Below are positions 53,265 through 64,000 of a DNA stretch of 64,000 nucleotides, piece by piece. Numbering within the stretch: the stretch's first letter is position 1; every line of letters begins with the position of its first letter. This DNA is from Adiantum capillus-veneris. Its lineage: Eukaryota > Streptophyta > Polypodiopsida > Polypodiales > Pteridaceae. The DNA lies in NCBI GenBank assembly GCA_014529385.2, contig CM043963.1, forward strand, positions 71,502,412 through 71,566,411, read 5' to 3'. The translations under genes and the position numbers were made by a program. The notes beneath the pieces were generated by a model that had not been told where the DNA came from, ran no database searches, and saw nothing but the letters and a program-made list of their open reading frames with translations.

Positions 53265-53526
53265 TTAAAAAAAAAAAAAAAAAAAAAACCTTCTTTTCAA
53301 ACGCCTTTAAGGTCCAACAACAAGGGATCCCATAGGTGGTTCTACCTCTTTTTTTTAAAGGTACGTGCCCCTACTTGCTCCACGTTCACACATGTTTATC
53401 ATCCAATATCAATTGGAGCTTCTTCTTATGGCCAACAACTTTGCACCTTGGCCCAGTAGAGGAATAATTCCCATGGCTAGCATCTTTGTCTCCTGTCTTA
53501 GCCCAGCAGAGAAACCTCTATTCTTT
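52721..53526 (+). other. Element I leader, no gene
   Basis: Untranslated leader of I up to the J insertion. It holds a homopolymer pair (34 C at 53231-53264, TT, 22 A at 53267-53288) and no coding frame of note. Confidence 0.6.
53231..53288. repeat. Poly-C followed by poly-A tract
   Basis: 34 consecutive C, TT, then 22 consecutive A. Such a length of poly-C is rare. Its exact length may be affected by sequencing or assembly. Confidence 0.8.
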
Positions 53527-54494
53527 TGCTAAAACGGAAGCATGGAGATCCCCTACAAAATACCAAATATAGTACTACATAGCTCATGAACGACAAACCT
53601 GCATACCTGATAATCATACTTGCACATAATCCAAGCTATACGCAAGAGGAGAGAGGTAGAGAGCGACAAAGAGTAGGAAAACACGTGCATGTGCACCTCC
53701 TAGAGCGGAGTGCTACGTCGGCACAACAAGAGAGTAGAGATGAGAGGAGAGAAGAATAAGGCAGACACTGGGTGCAATCTACCCCATGCAAGAGTGACCA
53801 TTTCCCTCTTGCACATATTTACTCTATAGATGTCTTAAATGGTCAAAGTGATTACAAACTGACCGGCCGGTCATACATGGCCAAAGCTCATAGAGAGAAC
53901 TTGAATAATATAATGTACATAAAATGTATATCTATTCGTATAGGCCTACATTGGTCAAGCCTTTTCCACCTGTCAGCTATAATAAATAGTAAAATATCAA
54001 TTCCATAACATACCTCTCCGCTGGAAAGCAATTGTCCTCAATTGCGAAGATAAGAATCTGCAAACGATACTCGTCAAAAAACAGTGATTAGAAATCTGTG
54101 TTAAAAAAATAGCATATAGTAAAAAAAACTAATAAAACTAAACAACATTGCTTATGCCTGCTGTCATCCACATACTACTTATTCTAGTGTTCCATACCAC
54201 TAGAATAAGCAGATATGTCATACCCTGATGAATCAAGATATCATTGGTCACACTCATCATTCAATAATCTATTCTCATCAATCTCAAGGTCACTTTCATA
54301 AATACTGTTGCGAAAAAAAATCATCATATACCAATTCGAAATCTAATTCCAAATCCAGTTCCAAATTCAAATCCAAATATCTGCCATCATATATCCTTTT
54401 CAAACCCAAATATCCTTCATTTTGTGTACCTTGGTAACAAAATCATGCCAGTTACAGTGGTGGAAAGCTACTGCAGCATGATTTCGTGATCGAT

Positions 54495-54725
54495 GTTGCC
54501 TAAATTGGCGAATCTATACCAATATGATGTACTACCTAAATCCACGAATCTGCACTAATGCTACCTAAATCGGCAAATCTGCATTTGGTATTGTTTAAAA
54601 TAATGAATGTGTAGTTTGTCGGTGTGTTGCCTAAATTCGCAGATCTACACATATAACTGGTGTTGCCTAAATTGGCAAATCTACACCAAGATGAGTATTT
54701 ACACACTGCCTAAATCGGTGAATCT
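54495..54725. repeat. Six hairpin-forming units in J
   Basis: Variants of TTGCCTAAATTGGCGAATCT recur about every 30-70 bases (near 54495, 54533, 54562, 54630, 54664 and 54710). Each contains GCC-TAAAT-GGC, which can fold on itself; the unit TTGCCTAAATTGGCAA is a complete inverted repeat. Confidence 0.75.
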
Positions 54726-57460
54726 GTGTGCATGTGACCAATGGACTAGACAAGGCATAAAAAATTACAAAACATTTACCGTGTTCCAAATTGGAGTAGG
54801 TTGGAATGGTGAAGTATGTAGCAAATGTGACGATCATCCCAAATCAACTGAGCTCATGCTATAGTGGTATGACAAGTCATCTCAGTAAAGAGTCCAATCA
54901 AAGAAAGTAGAAGCCATGGCATTAGAAACAATGGATTTTGTAACATAATGTAACCAAGTAAGGAAGTTGTATCTTCTTAAAAGCCTCTGGAAAAAAAATT
55001 CTTGCTTGCTGCAAAGGTGCTTGGGTATTCATAGGGGTGTGAGAATGTCTATAAAAAGACTCACTTAAAAGAAATCAAATACAATAAAAATTAATTTATC
55101 AAACCACTATTAAACTAGAGGATTTGCACATAAGTAGATGTGGTGGAGGGATGGAGAATTTGGAGGGGCCAAGATAAGAGAAGAGTTGGGATACGCACTT
55201 GTGGTGAATTAGATAATGTTACTTTTAAAGATACATAGATAGATCTTACTCATCAGGGATAATTGATATGATGTTTCAAAAGGGGTATTATCAAAATGCA
55301 TTAAGAAGTGTCATACCTGGAACTTGATATGAGAACATTGTATTTAGGTTTATTTGCAAAACTTTTCTACAAAACAAAGCACTAAAAATGACTTTGTATT
55401 AAATTCTAATCATACACTAAATTTACAAAAAGGCGGAATATCTTGAGTCTATTGATTTTAAAAATGATAATGCGGGAGAGAATTTGTACGAAATGGGAAC
55501 AATCATAGTGATAGACATACAGGGGACATGCCATGTTAATAGTGATAAGTCGACATGAATGTGTGATATATCTGCTTACCATTGGCGTTAAAAGTGGAAA
55601 TATAATGCACAAAGAGTTTGTGTAAATAAAATTTAGGATGATTCATTTGAAAAGAATGTTAAATAAATATAGAACACAATTATAAACATTTTAATACCAA
55701 TAAAAAGAATTTATCGAGTGTATGAGTAGTTGCAAGGAAACTTGTGATCAGATAGTTTTGAAGCACTTAATTTTGGTTGAAAGTTTCATCAAAAAACTGC
55801 TTTCAACTTAGTGACCATGTTCAACTAAAATGACTAAAGTTGCTCGGGGTAAGCTGCAATTCTGAGGGTGGTTAGTGTATGACACTAGCATCCAAATTAT
55901 ATATGAGCCATGCCTTTTGCATTGTTCAGGTACCAGGTAGATGCCTGTTCTCTAATGTATTATATATATATATATAATGCAATTAGTGGATTATTATACA
56001 TTGCACAATTGTCAAAAATATAACATGATTGACATCAATTATCAAAACATAACAATAGGGGGTGGCGGGGATTGGAGTCCAGCTCAAATTTCAAGTATTT
56101 TAGTTGAAAAGTTCAAATTTGTGAAGAATTTTCCTTCTCAAATATGGTTCACATTCTCATGAAGAGGTGAAAAAGGATCCAAAGCTGTCTCCGTAAAAAA
56201 TATTTCCCAAGCTCTAGGTTTGACTCATGTGTAGCCACAACACTACGTAACACTGGGCATTGAATGAGGGGATCGGCAATCGAGACTAGCGACCAAAATC
56301 TCAAGGTGGGGTAAACCCAAGCAACACAAGAATCAAGTTGTTTTAACATGACATATGTGACTGCGATTAGAATGAAGAATAGCATCACAAAAGGCCTACA
56401 AAACAGCTAATATGCAAAATCTTCTCCTTTCCCTTTTATAAGATGAGTTCCCTCATTGTGCGCATAGATACATTGCAATGGTTTTTAAGCAAGAAGAACC
56501 CCTAATACATTTTATCATGAATATGGGTGTGTCTCTATGGGATGCATTCTTGCACAGTTGTGTTTGATATTCCTTTATGAGGTGACTACATTAATTTTCT
56601 CAATGTAGCACAATAATTTCACTCCCATACTTTTAAATGCACATGCTGTCATAGCTATGGATGGATTGGGTCGAAAGACAAGTCTCCCATGAAAGGAGAA
56701 AGTCCACCACTCATTGGTGCATGAAATAAAATGAAAAATTCTCCCAAAAAATGATTAAAACCTCATTGTAATTTTAGCAATGGCCATATATTGTACATCA
56801 AGGTTGTCATGTTTAACATTGTCCTTGACAAAACATGTTCAAGCTAGCTCTGCCAATAGTGTGAGATATGAATATTGATAATCAAAATTTCAAAGAGAGT
56901 ACTGAAGTTTTATATTCTCAAAAGATTGGGAATACAAATTTGGAAAGCTATAAAACATCATGGGACAGATTTCATACAAACTATTCATGCAAATAGTTGC
57001 CCATTTGTAAGATGGCAACTACTGTAAGTATGACAAATAACCTTGTGCATCCTCACCTAAGCAAGCCTTTGAAAGTTCTTAGAGTGAATAAAAGCAAAAA
57101 AAAAACTAAAATGAAAATTGTTCTAGTGGACTTGAAAAATCTCAAAGCAAAACAAAGAAGTATTCCATTACATGGTTGTCCACATTGTGAGGGCTAACTT
57201 ATAGCAAAGACTTCATGACATACTTGAACCAAAGCTAACATAGTTATGGGAAACTACGGAACGGGAATGGAAAAAAAAATGTGTTTTGGGGAGTTTTGCT
57301 CAACTAGAGGGATGAGGACTCGGAAACAGGAACGGGTATGGAGTCAGGAGGAGGAATAGTGAAACGGCAAAACAAAAGTGGACTTTCAAGGAGTTTTGGA
57401 TAACTAGGACACCCAACCCTTACCATGCCAACAAGATAAGGCTTCACCTATTATGATATT
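54726..57460. other. J internal region, no gene found
   Basis: AT-rich with only short chance frames and a short TA run near 55965. Nothing recognisable. Confidence 0.5.
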
Positions 57461-57468
57461 TCATAGCA

Positions 57469-57654
57469 TCAGTAAGTCCTGAGAAGAACTGCGTAATGTA
57501 AGACACATTCATGCCAAGTGAGATGATCTTTTACAAGCGGTGTCCAAGCAGTCCTAAAAAAAAACCCTGAGTTTAGTATATCCCACCTTTTATGATGGTG
57601 TGAGTTGATATGGGTGCTACTCAACTTGATGGTTGCATCTCCCTCTTGGGCCAT
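57469..57654 (-). CDS. Unidentified short ORF in J
   Basis: The minus-strand ATG at 57654 opens M-A-Q-E-G-D-A-T-I-K-L-S-S-T, which is gag-like in character. It lasts only 61 codons and shows no further gag signature. It may be the last trace of J's own gag or may be chance. Confidence 0.25.
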   Translation of the reverse strand: MAQEGDATIKLSSTHINSHHHKRWDILNSGFFFRTAWTPLVKDHLTWHECVLHYAVLLRTY

Positions 57655-57920
57655 GGTAGATTAAATCTTATGTTTAAGCTTGACAAAGTTGCTCACAAGT
57701 GACACACATACTCTGGATGTGACAAGAACGACAGACTGGCCAAAATGCGACCTGCACAATCGAGCAGCATGCTTCCAGAGACCATTCACAATCGAACCCC
57801 CACCTCATGCTCCACTTCAGCCCACCTAGACATCGTGCTGAAACGAGCTGGCTGCATAGAGCTCGCCTTAGCACAACCCGCTAGTACCTTAGGCATATAG
57901 CTGAGTGCCGCACACACAAG

Positions 57921-58124
<204 letters not shown>

Positions 58125-59040
58125 GGGAGAGTGCGAGACAGTATTCGAAGGCTACTGTGAAGCTTGCTCATCAAGGGTTGGCAATGCAGAGCGAGAGAGC
58201 TACTGGTTGATTGAGATCCACGACAAGGAGAGAGGGATGGATGTTTCATGTGCTCGAGGGGGAGGTTTGGCAGTGCACATGAGCATGGCAATCAGCTGTA
58301 TGATATAGTTTGACGCATGGCACAAAAGAGGAAGGCGAAGAGGAAAGGAGTTTTGGGGGCTGGGTTTGTTTTGGTGAAGCTAGGATCAATGTGCATCCCT
58401 TCAATGAGAGCCTGAAGAGGTTGGTGCAACTAATAGCTTGACGAGTCCTATTATGCATGGCGGGCTATTGGCCGATGAGAGAGTAGTTGGTCCCCAGCTA
58501 TGAGAGAGAAAGATACAGGTTGAGGAGAGAGAATGAGAGAGAATGTACTACTCTGGTCAAGGTTGGCCGCTTCAGGGACAAAGAGAAGGATTCCAAAGGT
58601 TGGCCGCTTACGACGTTGATTGCATGAATATGGGGCTACTAGGAGTAAAAAGAAAGGCTGCCTCAAGTGGTGGGGGAAGATTTTGTTGGCAGCCCACTTG
58701 ACTTCAAGGTAGCGAGTGGTTGTCGAATTGCATGGGGATCTGCAACTTTGTGTGGCTATGATATGATGGTAGCCGCCATAAGGTAGTGAGGTTGCATGGA
58801 AGCATTTGAGCGAGGGTGGGTGGTTTTTGTGAAACCATGCAATGGCCAATACTACTAACAGAGAGAGAAAGATTGAGAAGGTGTGTGTGGAGTGGGTTGG
58901 TTGGCAAGTCGTTGTTGGTCCTTGTTTGTCGGTCCTCATTTAGAGTTGCTTGTTGGATGTCGTAGCACTTTGAATATCTGGCACTTATCTTTGTATATAT
59001 GTTTCTCTATCACGTGTGTGTTGAGAGGAGCATTTCCAAG

Positions 59041-59052
59041 GCTCTGATACCA
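59041..59052 (-). promoter_or_regulatory. Primer binding site, element J (tRNA-iMet)
   Basis: The minus strand reads TGGTATCAGAGC, exact, one base from the LTR. Confidence 0.9.
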
Positions 59053-59639
59053 CTGCTACAAATGGAAGCATGGAGATCCCCTGCAAAATACCAAATATAG
59101 TACTACATAGCTCATGAACGACAAACATGCATACCTGATAATCATACTTGCACATAATCCGAGCTATACACAAGAGTAGAGAGGTAGAGAGCGTCAAATA
59201 GTAGGAAAACATGTGCAAGTGCACCTCCTAGAGTGGAGTGCTACACTGGCATGATGAGAGGAGAGAAGAATAAGGCAGGCACTAGGTGCAATCTCCCCCC
59301 CATGCAAGAGTGACCATTTCCCTCTTGCACCTACATCTTGCATGTCATTGACTACAAACAAAGTCTCTCTCTTTTGCAGGCTATTACTTAGATTTTGAAA
59401 GGGTGCAATCATTTCAAGCTCATTTTGTATATCCACTTTGTAAAACTCTTCTTATCCTTTGTGCTCAAGGCTATACAAAAGTCTTAAAAATTTTGTAATC
59501 TCCAATTCAAAATCTTTTGAGCCTTGAAGCATACTGCGAGCTTAATGAAGGAGTGCTCCACAAAGTGAAAAGTGACTTCACAAAACTTTTGCAAATTCAT
59601 AAGGGAGTTAGACACTACCCTGCACCAAGGGTAAGACCT

Positions 59640-60300
59640 TTTCCTCACTACACTAGGGGCGCACTATGGGCAAGCATAATCATATTGTTTTTTATGGCCA
59701 AGGATTCTATACTTGGAAAATAAAACCAAGGGGTACCTAATGAAAAAGTAGCTATGGTCTACAATCAAGCCATTAGGAGAGGGAGAGAGAATCGAGACTA
59801 GGCGGTCTAAAGCAGTATACAACACGGGATGAGCAAGCATTGGTGATTACATCCACTACCTAAACAAATGCACTGCTCGTATGATGCATGGGTCACACTT
59901 GAGAGAAACTTTGGAGCCATAGCCAAACAGTCCAAAATTTCTCTCAAAATGCAACTCTATGGTCTCACTATGGAACCAAGAGAAGATATCCCTTCTCTTG
60001 TCAACAAAATGAAGAGGATATGCACCCAATTGGCATACATCAAATGCCTAGTGGAGAACAGAGACCAAGTAGCCATTCTACTCAAAGTGGTACCAGATGC
60101 AGACTATGTTCAGATTGTCACAGTGCTAAAAAAAAAGGAGCCCGTACCTAACCCCTAGACGACATCATCAACTCACTCTAGGAGCACAAGAAGAAGATCC
60201 AAGATACGAAGACTTTGGGAGGAGCTTTTGTTGCTACATCATCATTAAACTAAACTAAGAAGAGGTGCAAACACTGCAATCACACAAACCACATTCAACA
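59640..60300 (+). pseudogene. Copia element I: gag
   Basis: Starts near 59690 with a shifted-frame W-K-I-K-type opening. The main frame 59868-60158 carries A-W-V-T-L-E-R-N-F-G, L-K-M-Q-L-Y-G-L-T-M and I-P-S-L-V-N-K-M-K, the helical core of copia gag. A damaged zinc knuckle (C-K-H-C-N-H-T-N-H, last Cys lost) lies near 60262-60300. No protease, integrase or RT follows before the 3' LTR. Confidence 0.85.
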
Positions 60301-60535
60301 AATGATACAAAATCAACCCTTGTATGCATCATGGTTAGAACTATCATGGATCTAATTGATGTCTGTACAAAAATAAAAACAAAGATAAAGGCAAAGTCAA
60401 CATCACTGTAGAATCTAGTGAAGAAGACAATGGAGCAGTATGCTACATAGATGTACTCTGAGACACTCACTTTGTTCTTTCTCTACACCCTTGTTGTCCA
60501 CCATTCTCAATGGGGGAGATTTTTGGCCTACAACC

Positions 60536-60995
60536 TACATTAGCAAAATTTTGGACTCAAAAATGGGCCTTGTAAGAATTGTTGATGTGGCATAGCTTTC
60601 AAAAAGTGGGGTCGGTAAATTTTTTGCAAATAATATCCAAACTTGTCGGAGGTTGGATATTTAGAATCTACTCTTCAAATGCTATCTATTGATATATAGC
60701 ATGCATGTATCGGACATTGCCTTCATGTAGATCTAGAAAAAGGTGATTTTAGATTACCGTAACGATAACAAAACCAGGCTGATTGAAAAAAAATGGCATA
60801 ACTTTCATAGAAGTGATCCAAAATTTTCGGACCTTGGCTCTTTAGAATCCATTTTTCAAGAACTTTCCAATGATAGGTCATATCAAGGGGTTCTAAGAAA
60901 TATTTAGAGGGGTCTACCGGGTTGCTTTCTTTTGTACAACTTTGATGATGTGGCACTCTTAAAAGGCCTAAAAATGAGTTCAAATTTTTTTTAGA
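60536..60995. mobile_element. Foldback (MITE-like) element L, copy 2
   Basis: Opposite orientation to copy 1 at 12786-13253. Left end CATTAGCAAAATTTTGGACTC, right end inverted CTAAAAAAAATTTGAACTC. The interior matches copy 1 almost throughout, including a conserved GTTACGATAA or inverted TTACCGTAACG block in the middle. Confidence 0.8.
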
Positions 60996-61099
60996 GCTAC
61001 CACTACTCTCTAGTGAGGCACTCTTTTGTGCACCTATCTAGATAGGAGACTTAGACCCCACTAGAAGGTACCTTTGACATTTGATGTGCTCAAACAGAG

Positions 61100-61111
61100 A
61101 TAGGGGAGGAT
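61100..61111 (+). promoter_or_regulatory. Polypurine tract, element I
   Basis: GATAGGGGAGGA lies one or two bases before the 3' LTR start TGTTAGG (61112). Confidence 0.8.
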
Positions 61112-61530
61112 TGTTAGGATTTGTGCCTAAGCCCATACCATGGAGCTCTCCCCTTACTTTATTTTGTCTAGATTCAATGTATCCACCTACTAGACTTGCC
61201 TACAACTTTGAGTTAATGCTTGCATTGACTCCACATGGTACACACACCCACACATGCACTCATGGAGAGGCATAATTGACCTAGAACATATTTGGGTTGA
61301 CCTTGATGCCTACCATAACCTATTATGTCATTTAAAGCTACCTCCATAAGCCTACATAATGGCTCACTATGTACTTGCAAGTTTGGTCCAAAAGTCAATC
61401 CAATTTATGTGACATGTATATTCTCTTTTTGCATTGAGTCTCCTAATTGTGCTTAGTGTGGATGCACATGATGCCTTCACCAGCATCATGAATGTAAGAC
61501 TAATCTATCCACCTTAATCTACTTACTTAG
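61112..61530 (+). repeat. 3' LTR of copia element I
   Basis: Matches 51916-52532 without element K and with an extra CACACACCCACACATG stretch near 61240. The last three bases (ACA) are missing or changed (CTTAG instead of CTTAACA), so the target duplication cannot be checked. Confidence 0.85.
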
Positions 61531-62864
61531 AGAGCTAGGAGATTTTATATTCTATTATTTGGTGAGATCTCTCTTACCCCTCCTAGTTGCACTAGACCCT
61601 TAACTTGTGCATATTGACTATGGTGAACTAAACACTTTCATGTATACCAGAGGAACTTTGTTTGGGTTTTTGCCTCTAGATAATTAGGTTGGAGACCTTA
61701 GTATAGGATTTTCTTTTATTTTTTTTTAAGTAATAATACTCTCACTTTTATTTTGACATACTTTTCTAGGTAGTAGTGTTTTGTCTTTTGATTTTATGTA
61801 CCATAGATGGACTTGAGATTTCACAAAGAATGAGATATTGGAGCTTGAGCATCACATGTTGCTTCCATAATTATAAAACAAATCTATACCATGTACACAA
61901 TTGTACTACTTCCATGACTTTTCTTATATGATTCTCATTGATTTTAAATGTTTACTTTCCATGTGAAATGATTTGTTAAATAGTTTTCTACAGGTTACTA
62001 TAAGTTTAGTAGTTTAATCTTTTGTAGGAATTAACATGTTAAAAATTTGAACTTATTTCTTGTTTATCATGAGTAGTTAGTAGTGGCTTTTGGCTAAATC
62101 AAATACATGGCCTAGCTAGCTTGGTTGATGGGTGACTTTTCTTAATAGTATAACCCACATTTAGCATGTTCCAGGCTTATGGTGTAAGCACTAGCTCTTA
62201 ACTCAATATCAATTAAACCATATTCTTGTGAAAGAGGACAAACATCAATAAATAAATTTAAAATGTTAAAAGAAAATTAATGAAAACTGTGTCCAAAAAA
62301 GGGATTGACAAAAAGGTGACCCTGATAGTAAGCAATAAAATCTTTTAGGTTTTGTGAGTGTTATATGTGGCCTCACACCTTATTGGTCCTTTTGGTAGGT
62401 GGGGGGAACCACCTTGGCACACATTGTCAGGGCCCCAAGCCGATGCCCTGGGTTGATAAGGGTTAGTCATCTATATGGTAGGCTGGTGGACTTTTTGAGA
62501 CCCTCCTTGTGATTACAAGGAGCCAAGAGTCGTAGCTTGACCTGTCTTGGGGTGGTCACCTAGTGACATGATTTTTATTACTTTTTCCAGCAAATTAAAT
62601 GAATAGTCTCTTTGATGTACTTCATTTGGTGCTTATGATGTTATGTTAGTATCCAATCATGTTAGCTATAAAGATTTTGGTTATCCTATTAGGTCAATAC
62701 TTTTATTTTCTAAGTAGTGACGTTGTGAATTAGGTTTAGTCTGATCTCTTGCTTGTGGCTTACTACTAATAAGCTCATAATCTTTTATGCTTTAATTTTT
62801 CCAAAAGTTGATGATTTCTAAGCTACACTTAGTTGGGTATTGATATGTCCTAAACCATGTGTAC

Positions 62865-62867
<3 letters not shown>

Positions 62868-62910
<43 letters not shown>
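62868..62910. repeat. (TG)n microsatellite
   Basis: About 43 bases of TG. Confidence 0.95.
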
Positions 62911-62912
<2 letters not shown>

Positions 62913-63912
62913 AGGGAATCACTTAGTTAGTATGTGTCCGATATGCTCTTTTCATGAGCTTGTAGTAAGGTAGAGTACTTAGATGGAGCACAAGAGACAC
63001 CATTTATGTATGTGTAGATTCCCATGTTTGATCCATGTTTACACATGGTTCCCTCCATGACCTAGTTGTGTGATAAAGCTCTCCGTATTGACACATTATT
63101 GTATTGTGTTTTGTGTGTGCACACACACACACATGTGCATGCATTTACGTGTATGTTTTATGTGAATGGTAACGAGTGTGCTAGAGCTACAAAGTGGTTG
63201 AAACCAGGGATGATATTTATGAATGGGTATTGTGCAACATGGCACGTTTTCTTTTCATTTAAATAAGAATAACCAAAAATTACATTTGGAGCATTAAAAT
63301 ATAAAACATTTAATCAGATTTCACAAAAAATTACTAACAATGGATATCTTGATTTGGCTAGCTTTTGGAGTAATGTTTAAGCACCTTCAAAGCCAATTTT
63401 CTCCAAATTCATGCTTCCAAGCTGCAATCAAGCACCAATTAATCATAATCAAAGTCATTAGTCCATAAAATTGGTTATTTGAACACAATCAAGCGCAAAT
63501 TCTTGAGACAACAAGCAGACAATCAGTTAACAAAATTTCCATACACTTGCACACTCAATTAAGCATCTAAAAACATTATTAGTGCAATTTTAGTACAAAA
63601 ATCATTGTGCATAATTTTGATTAGTTCAATTTACTCGCTGGCTAATTGCCAAAATCTTTGCAGCGTAATAGCTTGAAAATTGAAACTAATAAAATGGCTA
63701 AAGTGTCCTCAATTTCCTTAAGGGTCCTTAGCTCGCTGTAGACAAGTACAAGATCAAACTAACTATATGAGGTTTATAGAAGAGGCTTTCGTGCGGCACG
63801 AGATGCCCAAGGGACAAAAAATGCCAAAAAGGAAAATTTACACACTTTAGAGTCCAAAGTGATCTGCAAAACTTGAAAATGACAACACAAGTTTAGAGTT
63901 TACGAGTTGATT

Positions 63913-63915
<3 letters not shown>

Positions 63916-63943
<28 letters not shown>
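63916..63943. repeat. (CA)n microsatellite
   Basis: About 28 bases of CA near the window end. Confidence 0.9.
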
Positions 63944-63945
<2 letters not shown>

Positions 63946-64000
63946 AATTGAGCATCAAGGTATGCAAATGAAGCATCTAGCGAGTTCAAGTAAAAACTAA

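Larger units (their letters stand above)
61531..64000. other. No recognisable gene
   Basis: AT-rich, with only short frames. It includes a TG array (62868-62910), a CA run near 63118-63133 and another at 63916-63943. A GC-richer patch at 62395-62570 has no identifiable function. Confidence 0.5.

Noticed and set aside
57700..57870. Possible tRNA (TTCGA-like word on the minus strand)
   Set aside because: No matching stems or A box at the right distance.
58451..58939. 162-codon minus-strand ORF in J
   Set aside because: No recognisable domain, His/Pro/Ser-rich from a purine-rich antisense strand, inside an element that otherwise shows no coding.

Overview
This window looks like a piece of nuclear chromosome from a land plant with a large, repeat-choked genome. 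The evidence is Ty1/copia polyproteins with plant-type initiator-tRNA-Met primer sites, a CACTA element with plant TNP2, DUF4218 and DUF4216 domains, and very frequent long GA/CT arrays. A fern or similar large-genome lineage would fit, but the sequence does not prove it. I found no intact cellular gene, rRNA, convincing tRNA gene or CRISPR array. Nearly everything assignable is a transposable element, mostly decayed, many inside one another.

Layout. 1-481: 3' end of a copia element (A) and its LTR. 482-3700: a broken LINE, apparently inside that LTR. 3.8-16.1 kb: weak remnants (copia gag, a minus-strand retroelement M with gag and primer site, a gypsy integrase fragment, a foldback element L) plus several unidentified ORFs and tandem repeats. 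16.1-51.0 kb: a minus-strand copia element C, split in two. Its 3' LTR, RT and integrase C-terminus lie at 16.1-18.5 kb; its integrase N-terminus, gag, primer site and 5' LTR lie at 45.1-51.0 kb. Between the halves are two copies (D, E) of one copia family, a tandem gypsy-like array G, a complete CACTA element H (30206-37850) and a small copia element N. A further short copia element, F (46012-49719, perfect 5-bp target duplication), sits inside C's gag. 51.9-61.5 kb: a gag-only copia element I (LTRs 51916-52532 and 61112-about 61530), interrupted by a non-coding LTR element J (53527-59329) and two foldback elements (K, L). 61.5-64 kb: nothing recognisable except microsatellites.

The recurring theme is parasites of parasites. 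F, I, N, J and G all keep LTRs and primer sites but lack most or all of pol, so they would need enzymes from relatives. The most interesting single object is CACTA element H. Its ends and 3-bp target duplication are intact, and its eight-exon transposase gene of about 1,400 codons is spoiled by only one stop and one frameshift. It also carries a decayed piece of a plant heavy-metal-associated (HMA/HIPP-like) gene in its 5' region, between two direct repeats. Foldback element K is supported by an empty-site comparison within the window. All similarities were judged by eye; no alignment or database search was run.
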